Positions 38,360 through 47,345 of a stretch of 64,000 nt of DNA are shown here, in pieces. The first letter of the stretch is position 1. Each line of letters opens with the position of its first letter. Made by a program: the position numbers and the translations under genes. This stretch comes from Pseudoalteromonas undina. Its GTDB lineage: Bacteria > Pseudomonadota > Gammaproteobacteria > Enterobacterales > Alteromonadaceae. The notes under the pieces were generated by a model that saw only the letters and a program-made list of their open reading frames with translations, searched no databases and was not told the origin of the DNA. The stretch is from NCBI RefSeq assembly GCF_000238275.3, contig NZ_AHCF03000004.1, positions 372,001-436,000 on the forward strand, written 5' to 3'.

Positions 38360-38870
38360 ATGTATTCCTCTAAAAACTGTAAATTATTTTGTATTTATTT
38401 GTTTTATGGTCATTAGCTAGCATCTGTCAGTGCGCTTGTAATTTTGCGACATGACGCTAGGCGCTTAAAATACTAGCGTAGCAGAAAATAACATTATTTA
38501 TATTATTATATTTTTAATTGTTTGTTTAGGATAATTTAACAAATAGTATCCATATTTATGTTTTTAAAAATAATGATTGAAGTCAAAATCAATAAATTCA
38601 AGTTGTTGTTTTTATTCGTATTATTTTTAGTTTGAAATTTATTTCGTTAGAGGTGTGTATTTTCACTCATCGGTTTTTAGATCCAATAATTATGTTGACT
38701 GTTAAATAATCATACAATACTATTAAATTGAAGGCAGCAATAAATTAACATAATTAAACGACACACAAATCAATATTCTCAACTGACAACAAGCATATTG
38801 AAGTGGTAAACCAGAGGTAGATGCATTAAGTCATACTGCCAATATAACTATAATTTGGAGAGCACCGCTA
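38360..38870. promoter_or_regulatory. Divergent promoter region between GH43 and the TonB receptor
   Basis: This is 511 bp without a gene. Near the right side, TTGACT (38695-38700) and TACTAT (38718-38723) form a promoter with an exact 17-bp spacer. The operator-like TTAAATAATCATACAA (38702-38717, 13 of 16) fills that spacer. A 148-bp leader then precedes the receptor ATG. On the left, TTGTATTTATTTGTTT (38389-38404) is a poor half-match close to the GH43 start. A hairpin with arms ACGCTAG/CTAGCGT (38454-38479) is of unknown role. No small ORF with a convincing ribosome site was seen. Confidence 0.6.
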
Positions 38871-41702
38871 ATGTTAAAAAGAACACACATAGCTAGCGCA
38901 ATTGTTATGGCAATTACAAGTCAATTTGCCTATGCACAGGAAGAGCAAACACAAGCTCAAAAAGTCGATGCTGATGCGATTGAGGTTATTCAAGTATCGG
39001 GAATACGAGGTAGCCTAAATAAGGCCCTAGATGAAAAGCGCGCTAGCGTGCAGATTGTAGATGCAATTGTTGCAGAAGATATAGGAAAGTTTCCTGATAA
39101 CAATGTGGTAGAGGCTTTACAGCGTGTTACTGGCGTGCAAACAACAGGTCGTGGGGCAGGTGAAGTGAGCCAAGTGTCTATTCGTGGTTTAACTGATGTA
39201 CACACTACCATTAACGGTCGTAATATTTTTACAGGCTCTGGTCGCGATGTATCACTGCAAGATATTCCTGCTAGTTTATTGTCAGGTGTAACGGTTTATA
39301 AAACGCGTTCTGCAGATCAAGTCGAGCGTGGTATTGCGGGTTCAATCGATATTAAAACTAATCGCCCGTTTAACTTTGATGGCAAAAAAGTTGTTTTAGC
39401 AGCACGTGGTATTTACTCAGATCAACCAGACAAGATTGATCCAAATATCAGTGCACTGTTAAGTAATCGTTGGGAAGTTGATGGTGCTGGTGAATTTGGG
39501 GCGTTATTTAATATCTCTTATGCTGAAACTCATTATCGTGATGATACCATCACCGCAGGTGCGGCTTTTCCATTTTTTACTGATAAACCAGCAACCGGTT
39601 ACTCACCTTACTCACGTGTTCCAAATAATGATTCACAAGGTAACTTAATTTGGCAAGCGGGTCTTGAAGGTGGTCTTCCCACAGCGCCAGGTTCTACACT
39701 GAATGTTGATGGTGTACCTACAGAGTATTTAATTGCTCGTGATGCAATATTCGGTACTTCTTTCTCAGGTATACGTAAGCGTCCAGCTGCTTCGTTATCG
39801 TTGCAATGGGCACCAATTGATACGTTAGAGATTACTGCTGAAGGTTTTTATACTGGATATGAAAACGATTCACAAAATGCGATGTGGTTTTCTAATACTT
39901 TTGAAAACGGTAATGGCAATATTGAAACTCCAACAATCTTTGATGGCACTAATGTTATCAAAGAGAAGCAAGCTATTAGAGCTGGAGGCTTCCAAAGTGG
40001 AGACTCTAGCGCTGAGAAAACGGATAGTTACCTTTATGCACTTAGCTCAAAGTGGCAAGCGAGTGATTATTTGACCATTAATACGGAAGTTGTATACCAA
40101 GAAAGTGAATTTGAAACTGACTTTTTTGCTATGCGTTTTGACCGTGTCGCAACTGGTTTAGATGTTGATTTTAATGATAATGACGGTATGCCAGGGATTG
40201 CATTTTGGGATGACCCTAATACAGCAGTTAACGAAGCTGACATGGCTGCAATTGATAATTGGAATGCCGGTACGCTATATGATAATGGCGGGGGGAACCG
40301 TGGTGACTCTCTTTCATTTACATTTGATGCGGAATATTTATTTGGCGGCACTTATTTAGATAAAATTAAGTTTGGTGGACGTTACGAAAGCCGAACTGCT
40401 GAAGAGTTTACGCGAACCCAAGATAGTGGTATTGCTAACACATCGTTGGCACAGCTTATTGAATTACTTGCTGACAATGGTGCATCAGGTGATGGCTCTG
40501 GTGTGGTATATAAAGTAGAAGACTACTTAGACGGTCGTGCAGATGTATTCGATAGTTTTATTTCTGCAGATGGTGGTTACTTACTTGATAATGCGAATGT
40601 AATCCGTGGTATTTATGGCCTTGAGGGTGAAGATAAGTACAAAACTTTTGATATAGACGAAACATCATATGCACTTTATACAACGGCAAACTTTTTCTTA
40701 ACAGAAAACATTAGCGGTGAGATAGGTGTCCGTTATGTCAGTTACGAACAAGATATGTCATTTACAGCTGAAACCGGCACGAATACAAATATATTTGATT
40801 CAAGTTCAGCAAATGCAGATGTAAGTAAAGTACTGCCTAGTTTGATGCTAAATTGGAACATTACTGATGAGCTTGTAGGGCGTATTGCATACACAGAAAC
40901 CCTACGTATGCCTAACTTTGCTGACTTAAATGCATTGCAATATTGGACTGATCCGTTGACAGAAGGTGCAATATACGGCGAAGGAACAGGTGGTAATCCA
41001 GAGCTTAAGCCTACCGAGTCAAAAAACTATGACTTATCTTTAGAGTGGTATTTTGCAGATTCTAGTTCTATTTATGCTGCATATTTTAAGCGTGAAATAG
41101 AAGGGCTAGTTGTACCAGGTCGCAAAACAGTCGTACGTGAAGGCAACGATGGTGTAACTCGTCCTTATGTTTTAAGTGCGCCAGTAAATGCATCAAATGG
41201 CGAGTTGTCAGGCTTTGAACTAGGTGCGGTTTACTTCCCTGATAACTTACCAGATATGCTTAATGGTTTAGGTTTACAAGCAAGTTTTACCTTACTTGAT
41301 TCATCTCAATATACACCTGATTTTGACGAAGCTGGAAATATATCAGGCTATATTGATTCAAATATGGCGGGTGTGTCGGATGAGTCATACAGTATTGTTG
41401 GTATATATGAGCGTGAATCGTTCGATATGCGTTTATCTTATGTTTGGCGCTCAGAGTTCTACACAGGCAATGAAGCTGCTATATTTGCAAACCCTTTGCA
41501 ATTTTGGAGTCGTCCAGAACAAAGCTTAGATTTCCAATTTAGCTATGACGTAACCGATGATTTCGTAGTTACATTTGATGCGACCAATATCTTAGATGAC
41601 GTTTATCAAAGCTACTATGGCAAAGGTAACGATAACTTATTTAATTTTAGTAATGGCATCTACTCACGTACATTTGCGCTAGGCGCACGTTATTCTTTCT
41701 AA
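38871..41702 (+). CDS. TonB-dependent outer-membrane receptor for arabino-oligosaccharides (predicted)
   Basis: A 943-aa outer-membrane receptor. The signal peptide ends SQFAYAQ, followed by a TonB-box-like segment IEVIQVSGIRGSL. The plug domain shows VQIVDAIVAEDIGKFPDNN, VVEALQRVTGVQTTGRG and VSIRGLTDVHT. The beta-barrel ends in TFALGARYSF with the usual terminal Phe. It belongs to the proteobacterial glycan-uptake TonB receptors that work without SusD. The substrate is inferred from the surrounding arabinan-degrading genes and the operator-like motif in its promoter. GGAG precedes the ATG, and a terminator follows at 41724. Confidence 0.88.
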   Translation: MLKRTHIASAIVMAITSQFAYAQEEQTQAQKVDADAIEVIQVSGIRGSLNKALDEKRASVQIVDAIVAEDIGKFPDNNVVEALQRVTGVQTTGRGAGEVSQVSIRGLTDVHTTINGRNIFTGSGRDVSLQDIPASLLSGVTVYKTRSADQVERGIAGSIDIKTNRPFNFDGKKVVLAARGIYSDQPDKIDPNISALLSNRWEVDGAGEFGALFNISYAETHYRDDTITAGAAFPFFTDKPATGYSPYSRVPNNDSQGNLIWQAGLEGGLPTAPGSTLNVDGVPTEYLIARDAIFGTSFSGIRKRPAASLSLQWAPIDTLEITAEGFYTGYENDSQNAMWFSNTFENGNGNIETPTIFDGTNVIKEKQAIRAGGFQSGDSSAEKTDSYLYALSSKWQASDYLTINTEVVYQESEFETDFFAMRFDRVATGLDVDFNDNDGMPGIAFWDDPNTAVNEADMAAIDNWNAGTLYDNGGGNRGDSLSFTFDAEYLFGGTYLDKIKFGGRYESRTAEEFTRTQDSGIANTSLAQLIELLADNGASGDGSGVVYKVEDYLDGRADVFDSFISADGGYLLDNANVIRGIYGLEGEDKYKTFDIDETSYALYTTANFFLTENISGEIGVRYVSYEQDMSFTAETGTNTNIFDSSSANADVSKVLPSLMLNWNITDELVGRIAYTETLRMPNFADLNALQYWTDPLTEGAIYGEGTGGNPELKPTESKNYDLSLEWYFADSSSIYAAYFKREIEGLVVPGRKTVVREGNDGVTRPYVLSAPVNASNGELSGFELGAVYFPDNLPDMLNGLGLQASFTLLDSSQYTPDFDEAGNISGYIDSNMAGVSDESYSIVGIYERESFDMRLSYVWRSEFYTGNEAAIFANPLQFWSRPEQSLDFQFSYDVTDDFVVTFDATNILDDVYQSYYGKGNDNLFNFSNGIYSRTFALGARYSF

Positions 41703-42034
41703 TATTTAAAAAAGACTAAAAAGCCTCAGTATCACTGAGGTTTTTTTATTTTATTATGCAAGTCCATAATTTATTTCCCTTTTATAAAATTAATACATAA
41801 TTATTTTTAGATAAACACATGCTTATAGTCGAAAATAGTTGCATGATAATTAGTATGATAATACTATTTATCTTGTTAGCATTAAGTTTACAAAAATAAC
41901 GAATTCAATGAACATCACAATGCTTTGCAATCGAAATTAGATTCGATACTTGTATAACATATTAATAATGATGGTCTTTTTTCTTTTTTAAATATGTTGC
42001 TTTATATAACATATTTTAAAAATTAGGTAGTTGT
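41703..42034. promoter_or_regulatory. Terminator of TonB receptor, then operator/promoter of the GPH transporter operon
   Basis: This is 332 bp without a gene. A terminator (stem CCTCAGT/ACTGAGG, 41724-41740, then seven T) ends the receptor gene. The near-perfect palindrome TAGTATGATAATACTA (41851-41866) is one of the best copies of the locus motif. It overlaps a TTGCAT (41839-41844) to TACTAT (41862-41867) promoter with a 17-bp spacer, the same geometry as the receptor promoter. A ~165-bp AT-rich leader follows to the transporter ATG. Confidence 0.65.
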
Positions 42035-43372
42035 ATGGAAAATCAAAAGTTATCAGTTGTTGAAAAAGTCGGTTTTGGTGCCGGTGATATGGCAGTAAAC
42101 GTTATGGTTGCTGCATTATTTTATTTTATGTCGTTTTTCTACACCGACATTTATGGCCTTGACCCTGTTGATATGGGGATTTTATTTTTAGTTGCACGTT
42201 TTGTTGATGCGTTTACAGACCCATTAATGGGCGTGATTACCGATAAAGTAAAAACGCGCTGGGGGCAGTTCCGCCATTGGTTCTTATTTTTATCTGTGCC
42301 CTATGGGATTTCAATCGTTCTACTATTTACCACGCCAGATTTTGATTACAACATGAAGTTGGTATGGGCTTATCTTACCTATTTATTTGCCACCTTAATG
42401 TTTACTGGTGTGGCTATTCCTTATATTTCATATATCGGTGTATTAACCGCAGATCCAAAAGAGCGATTATCCGCAAACGGATACCGAATGTTTTTTGCCA
42501 AAATAGCGAATGTAGTTATTGTGTTTTCAGTTCCCTTACTAGCGTCTTTGTGGGGCGGTGGCGATATTGCTCATGGTTATAAACTGGCAATGATTTTAGT
42601 GTCCACTTGTGGTGTAGCATTGTTTCTATTTTGTTTTTTTACTACTCGTGAACGTATTACTCATGAACCTCAGACAGAAAGCATCGCAACACAATTTAAA
42701 ACATTATTGAAAAACGATCAGTGGTTATTATTATGTGCTGCATGCGTGCTCGGTACTTTAGGTTACGCAATTCGTGGCAGTGTCGCTATGTATTATGCAA
42801 CTTATTATTTAGGTGAACCAAGTCTTGCTGGAGCGTTTACCAGTGCTGGTATTGCCGCATCAATTGTATCTATGATCGCTAGTACATGGATCACCCAACG
42901 CTATTGTAAAATGAAGCTATTTCGTCAATCACAAATCGCGGTGTTATTCATATCTGTTGTAATGTATTTTGCTGTGCAACCTGGAGATGTATATCTTGCC
43001 TTCTTTTTATACATTATTCTTTCCTTTGTGGTTGATTTACACGCCCCTGTGTTTTGGTCAGCCATAGCTGAAGCCGTTGATTATGGTGAAATTAAAGACG
43101 GTGTACGTGCCTCAGGATTATCGTTTGGTGGCATCTCATTTTGCCAAAAAGCGGGTGGCGGCTTAGCAGGTCTTGCCGGTGGTTTACTATTAGCATTTTT
43201 TGAATACAAACCAAATGTTGAGCAAACAGAATTCACCTTGATGGGTCTTGCTTTAATGCTGACTGTTATTCCAGGAGTATTTCATGCATTGCTGGGCTTT
43301 ATATTAAAGAAATACAAAATTACAGATCAATATTATACCGACATGGTTAAAAACCAACGGTTACCAGAATAA
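42035..43372 (+). CDS. GPH-family (MelB/XylP-like) sugar:cation symporter
   Basis: A 445-aa inner-membrane transporter with about 12 membrane spans. EKVGFGAGDMAVNVMVAAL at the N-terminus, ARFVDAFTDPLMGVITDKVK (substrate/cation helix motif) and TRWGQFRHWFLF are standard for the glycoside-pentoside-hexuronide family. It is followed 14 bp later by a cytoplasmic GH43, then a GH127-type enzyme and an FKBP-like protein. The pairing with a cytoplasmic glycosidase suggests it imports arabino-oligosaccharides rather than free arabinose (inference). Confidence 0.88.
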   Translation: MENQKLSVVEKVGFGAGDMAVNVMVAALFYFMSFFYTDIYGLDPVDMGILFLVARFVDAFTDPLMGVITDKVKTRWGQFRHWFLFLSVPYGISIVLLFTTPDFDYNMKLVWAYLTYLFATLMFTGVAIPYISYIGVLTADPKERLSANGYRMFFAKIANVVIVFSVPLLASLWGGGDIAHGYKLAMILVSTCGVALFLFCFFTTRERITHEPQTESIATQFKTLLKNDQWLLLCAACVLGTLGYAIRGSVAMYYATYYLGEPSLAGAFTSAGIAASIVSMIASTWITQRYCKMKLFRQSQIAVLFISVVMYFAVQPGDVYLAFFLYIILSFVVDLHAPVFWSAIAEAVDYGEIKDGVRASGLSFGGISFCQKAGGGLAGLAGGLLLAFFEYKPNVEQTEFTLMGLALMLTVIPGVFHALLGFILKKYKITDQYYTDMVKNQRLPE

Positions 43373-43386
43373 TTTTAGGAGCATTT

Positions 43387-44331
43387 ATGTCAACTTTACC
43401 TAAGCCTTTGATCCCACAACGTGCTGACCCATATATTCATAAGCACACAGATGGTTATTATTATTTTACCGCGTCTGTTCCTGCCTATGATGGCATTGAA
43501 CTACGTCGTGCAAAGACGCTTGAAGGACTTGCAACGGCAACACCAAAAATGGTCTGGATGAAGCCACAAACAGGTCCGTACTCGGAGCTTATTTGGGCAC
43601 CTGAGATCCATTTTAATGATGGCGCTTGGTATGTTTATTTTGCCGCAGCACCGAGTCGTGAAATTAAGCACGATTTATTTCAACACCGTATGTATGCAAT
43701 TAGCTGTAAAGATGCGGATCCGATTGAAGGCGAGTGGCAGTTTTGCGGTCAAATTGAAACCCCATGGGATACTTTTTGTTTAGATGCCACGACTTTTTAT
43801 CATAATGATGAGCTTTATTATTGTTGGGCACAAAAAGAACCGGGTGTAAAAGGTAACTCAAATCTGTACTTGGCAAAAATGTCATCACCAATAGAGATCT
43901 CTGGCGAAATCACGCGTTTAACCATCCCTGAACTTGATTGGGAAATAATTGGTTTTTGGGTGAATGAAGGCCCTAACGTACTTAAACGTAACGGTAAAAT
44001 ATTCTTAACGTATTCAGCCAGTGCCACCGATGAAAACTATGCTATGGGCTTGCTATATGCGGACCTAGATAGTGATTTATTAGATATAAATAGCTGGACT
44101 AAAGTACAAGAGCCGGTATTTCGTAGTAATGAGCCTAAGTCGATGTTTGGCCCCGGGCATAACAGTTTTACGCAAGATGAAAATGGTAATGACGTACTGG
44201 TTTATCACTGTCGTCAATATACTGAAATTGAAGGTGACCCACTGTGGAACCCAGATCGTCATACCTTCACAAAATCATTAAATTGGGATGATAACGGTAT
44301 GCCTGTTTTTGGTAAACCTGGCGAACAATAA
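43387..44331 (+). CDS. Cytoplasmic GH43 alpha-L-arabinofuranosidase (subfamily 26-like)
   Basis: A 314-aa GH43 protein without a signal peptide. The base Asp lies in PQRADPYIHKHTDG, the second Asp in CLDATTFYHND, the acid Glu in VNEGPNVLKRNG and the His in GPGHNSF. TYSASATDENYAMGLLYAD is shared almost exactly with the exported paralogue at 48461. It should release arabinose from short imported oligomers. TAGGAG precedes the ATG. It is the second gene of the GPH operon; a long frame of the next gene overlaps its 3' end, but the real downstream start lies after its stop. Confidence 0.86.
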   Translation: MSTLPKPLIPQRADPYIHKHTDGYYYFTASVPAYDGIELRRAKTLEGLATATPKMVWMKPQTGPYSELIWAPEIHFNDGAWYVYFAAAPSREIKHDLFQHRMYAISCKDADPIEGEWQFCGQIETPWDTFCLDATTFYHNDELYYCWAQKEPGVKGNSNLYLAKMSSPIEISGEITRLTIPELDWEIIGFWVNEGPNVLKRNGKIFLTYSASATDENYAMGLLYADLDSDLLDINSWTKVQEPVFRSNEPKSMFGPGHNSFTQDENGNDVLVYHCRQYTEIEGDPLWNPDRHTFTKSLNWDDNGMPVFGKPGEQ

Positions 44332-44353
44332 AAATAACAAAAGGACTCTGTGT

Positions 44354-46804
44354 ATGTTTGATTTAGCAGCAAAAAAATTACCACACGTTATTAGTTTTTC
44401 ACTTGCGGTAATGTTGTTATCGGCTTGCAGCGAACACCCAAATACAGATGATAAAACTGTTAATACGCATCATACACAGAGCACACCACAACAACTTTTT
44501 GCACTTGAGCAAGTTAGCTTAAGTGCAAGCCCGTTTTTACATGCCCAGCAAACTAACGTTCGTTATTTATTGGCATTGCACCCAGATCAATTATTAGCCC
44601 CTTACTTACGTGAAGCTGGTATCGAGCCCAAAGCGTCATCTTATGGTAATTGGGAAGACTCGGGACTTGATGGTCACATTGGCGGTCACTATTTATCGGC
44701 GTTAAGCCTTGCGTGGGCTGCAACTGGCGATGAAGAACTAAAGCGCCGTTTAGATTACATGTTAAATGAGCTACAACGCGCCCAACAGGTTAATGACGGT
44801 TATTTAGGAGGCATACCAAATGGTCAAGCAATGTGGCAACAAATTCATGATGGTAATATTAAAGCCGATTTATTTAGTTTAAATGATCGTTGGGTGCCAC
44901 TTTATAACATAGACAAAATTTTTCATGGTCTGCGTGATGCTTATTTGATTGCAGGCAGTGAGCAAGCAAAAACAATGCTGTTTGGTTTAGGCGAATGGTT
45001 TTTAAACTTAACCTCTAAGTTAAGCGATGAACAAATTCAACAGATGCTATATTCAGAATACGGTGGTTTAAATGCGGTATTTGCTGATATGGCTACTATC
45101 GGTAATGATAAACGTTACTTAAAACTAGCACGTCAATTTACTCACCATAGCATTGTCGATCCGCTGTTAAAAAAACAAGATAAGCTAACTGGCTTACATG
45201 CTAATACCCAAATTCCAAAAATTATTGGTATGTTGAAGGTCGCTGAGACCAGTGATGATGAAGCGTGGCAACAAGGCGCAGATTATTTTTGGCAAACAGT
45301 GACTAAAGAGCGCTCAGTGGCTATTGGTGGTAACAGTGTACGTGAGCATTTTCACGACAAAAAAGACTTTACCGCGATGGTTGAAGATGTTGAAGGCCCG
45401 GAAACCTGTAACACGTACAACATGATGAAACTCAGCAAGCTGCTGTTTCTGAAAACCGCGGACACTCGCTATTTAGAATACTACGAGCGCGCAACCTATA
45501 ACCATATTTTATCGTCGCAACATCCTGAGCACGGTGGGCTTGTGTACTTTACGCCGATGCGTCCTGGGCACTATCGTATGTATTCATCGGTACAAGATTC
45601 AATGTGGTGTTGTGTCGGTTCGGGTATCGAAAATCATAGTAAATATGGTGAGCTGATCTACAGTAAAAATGACGATAACTTATGGGTAAATCTATTTATT
45701 TCAAGTACGCTTGATTGGCAGCAACAAGGCTTAAAAGTAACTCAACAAAGCCATTTTCCTGATGCTAATAATGTTACATTGGTTTTCAATACATTAGATA
45801 AAAAGGATAATTCACCAGCGCAGTTGCATATTCGTAAGCCAAGTTGGATCACGGGTGATTTACAGTTTAAGCTTAATGGCAAACCTATAAATGCCACTGC
45901 AGAGCAGGGGTATTACGCAATAAAACATGATTGGCATGATGGCGACAAATTAACTTTTACTTTAGCGCCAAAGCTGTACACAGAGCAACTGCCGGATGGC
46001 CAAGATTACTATGCGGTATTGTATGGTCCTGTGGTAATGGCAACCAAAGTACAAGCGTTTAAAAACGAGCAGTTGAATTTTGTGGCAGACAATAGCCGCA
46101 TGGGTCATATTGCAGCAGGGCCTACCTGTCCATCCGAAGCACTTCCTATCATGCTCAGTGAACCTGAGCAGTTTATTGCTGATTTAAAGCGAGCGCCTAG
46201 CGCTGAACTTGCATTTACCACAGATAAAAATGTCGCCATAGCCCAGCAGGGTATAGGGAGTACACAAACAACTCAGTTAATTCCGTTCTTTAGGCTTCAT
46301 GATAGTCGCTATCAAGTTTACTGGCCGCAGCAAAGTGAAGCCGAATTTACTCAGTTCGTGAAAGATTCAAAAGCTGCTGAACAAGCAAAAGAGCAATTAC
46401 GATTATTGACCGTTGACCAAATAACACCGGGCGAGCAACAGCCTGAAGTTGAGCATGACTTTAAAGGTGAAAATACCCGTACAGGTGTTAATAACGGCCA
46501 TCATTGGCGTGATGCAACAGGTTGGTTTGAATATAAGCTAACTAACTCAGAGCAGCAGGCAGTTTCACTGCGTATCTGTTATTTTAATGCAGATATAGGC
46601 CGTAAGTTTACTATCACTATTAATGGTGAGGTGCTGGCAAAAGTCAGCTTACCCGCTAAGCAAACTGATGCAGAATTTTACAGCATTGATTATCCATTAA
46701 CTGATGAAATGAAAAAAGCTAGCTCATTAACACTGCGCTTTAGTGCAATAAAAGGATCGGTTGCTGGTGGTATTTACGGTATTCGTTTAATCAATAATAA
46801 CTAG
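44354..46804 (+). CDS. GH127/GH146-type beta-L-arabinofuranosidase lipoprotein (DUF1680)
   Basis: An 816-aa lipoprotein (signal ends VMLLSAC) with an (alpha/alpha)6 catalytic domain. Catalytic/zinc residues match Bifidobacterium HypBA1: VEGPETCNTYNMMKL gives a Glu (~350) and Cys (~352), and SMWCCVGSGIENHSKYGE gives the paired Cys (~419-420). The WEDSGLDGHIGGHYLSALS motif is also diagnostic. GH127/GH146 enzymes remove beta-linked L-arabinofuranose, a minor decoration of plant arabinans. The start is set at ATG 44354 because AAGGA precedes it and the signal peptide then begins properly. It is the third gene of the GPH operon. Confidence 0.88.
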   Translation: MFDLAAKKLPHVISFSLAVMLLSACSEHPNTDDKTVNTHHTQSTPQQLFALEQVSLSASPFLHAQQTNVRYLLALHPDQLLAPYLREAGIEPKASSYGNWEDSGLDGHIGGHYLSALSLAWAATGDEELKRRLDYMLNELQRAQQVNDGYLGGIPNGQAMWQQIHDGNIKADLFSLNDRWVPLYNIDKIFHGLRDAYLIAGSEQAKTMLFGLGEWFLNLTSKLSDEQIQQMLYSEYGGLNAVFADMATIGNDKRYLKLARQFTHHSIVDPLLKKQDKLTGLHANTQIPKIIGMLKVAETSDDEAWQQGADYFWQTVTKERSVAIGGNSVREHFHDKKDFTAMVEDVEGPETCNTYNMMKLSKLLFLKTADTRYLEYYERATYNHILSSQHPEHGGLVYFTPMRPGHYRMYSSVQDSMWCCVGSGIENHSKYGELIYSKNDDNLWVNLFISSTLDWQQQGLKVTQQSHFPDANNVTLVFNTLDKKDNSPAQLHIRKPSWITGDLQFKLNGKPINATAEQGYYAIKHDWHDGDKLTFTLAPKLYTEQLPDGQDYYAVLYGPVVMATKVQAFKNEQLNFVADNSRMGHIAAGPTCPSEALPIMLSEPEQFIADLKRAPSAELAFTTDKNVAIAQQGIGSTQTTQLIPFFRLHDSRYQVYWPQQSEAEFTQFVKDSKAAEQAKEQLRLLTVDQITPGEQQPEVEHDFKGENTRTGVNNGHHWRDATGWFEYKLTNSEQQAVSLRICYFNADIGRKFTITINGEVLAKVSLPAKQTDAEFYSIDYPLTDEMKKASSLTLRFSAIKGSVAGGIYGIRLINNN

Positions 46805-46814
46805 TAGGACGAGT

Positions 46815-47249
46815 ATGAGTTTACAGCATTATGACGATGTGCATTTTAAAGTGAGTGTTCGGCGTTACCCGCTCGCAGAGCAATACATAACACAGCCCGA
46901 AGTGCATGTAACTGGCTCGGGATTAATGTATCGTATTATTGAACTTGGCAGTGGCGAACCACCTTCATGGGATGCCACTGTTAAGGTGCAGCAACGCGTG
47001 ATGACTGCAACAGGGCATGTGCTTTATGATACGCGGCAAATTGAGCAAGTGGCTGAGTATGAAATAGCAGAAGCGATAGAAGGTTTGCAAGAAGCACTCA
47101 TGCTGATGCCTAAAGGCAGCCGTTATGAGTTATTAATTTTACCGCATCTTGCCTACGATATTTACAGTGTGGCACTTAACGAGTCGTTAGCGATAAGCAG
47201 TGAGCAGCTTATTTTTATGGATATTAAACTCATTGATTTTAAAGAGTAA
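46815..47249 (+). CDS. FKBP-type peptidyl-prolyl isomerase-like protein
   Basis: A 144-aa protein with no signal peptide. Its pattern follows the FKBP fold: GSGLMYRIIELGSGEPPSWD, VLYDTRQ, AIEGLQEALMLMPKGSRYEL, LPHLAYDI and LIFMDIKLIDF. Compared with FKBPs, the central 'VhYtG.l.dG..FDsS' region is diverged (VKVQQRVMTATGHVLYDT), so isomerase activity is uncertain. It is 10 bp downstream of the GH127-type gene with AGGA before its ATG, the last gene of the GPH operon. A folding aid for the secreted enzymes is unlikely if it stays in the cytoplasm; its job here is unknown. Confidence 0.65.
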   Translation: MSLQHYDDVHFKVSVRRYPLAEQYITQPEVHVTGSGLMYRIIELGSGEPPSWDATVKVQQRVMTATGHVLYDTRQIEQVAEYEIAEAIEGLQEALMLMPKGSRYELLILPHLAYDIYSVALNESLAISSEQLIFMDIKLIDFKE

Positions 47250-47298
47250 TCGTGAGCTAGAACAGTAATTTTTGTGTTGAGAATGCGATATATCAAAA

Positions 47299-47329
47299 CT
47301 AAAAACCTGCAAAAAATGCAGGCTTTTAG
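47299..47329. terminator. Bidirectional terminator between FKBP-like and endo-arabinanase genes
   Basis: Arms CTAAAA-CCTGCA and TGCAGG-TTTTAG (one mismatch) around AAAAA lie between the convergent gene ends at 47249 and 47346. Confidence 0.75.
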
Positions 47330-47345
47330 TGGCTGTTCTTAAGTG

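Noticed and set aside
38389-38404. Operator copy for the GH43 gene at 37406
   Set aside because: Only the left half TTGTAT matches; the right half is unrelated, so it is not counted among the sites.
37035-42034. Possible small RNA genes or CRISPR-like repeats in the long intergenic regions
   Set aside because: Only promoter, operator-like, terminator and one isolated hairpin elements are visible; there are no regularly spaced repeats or tRNA-like folds.
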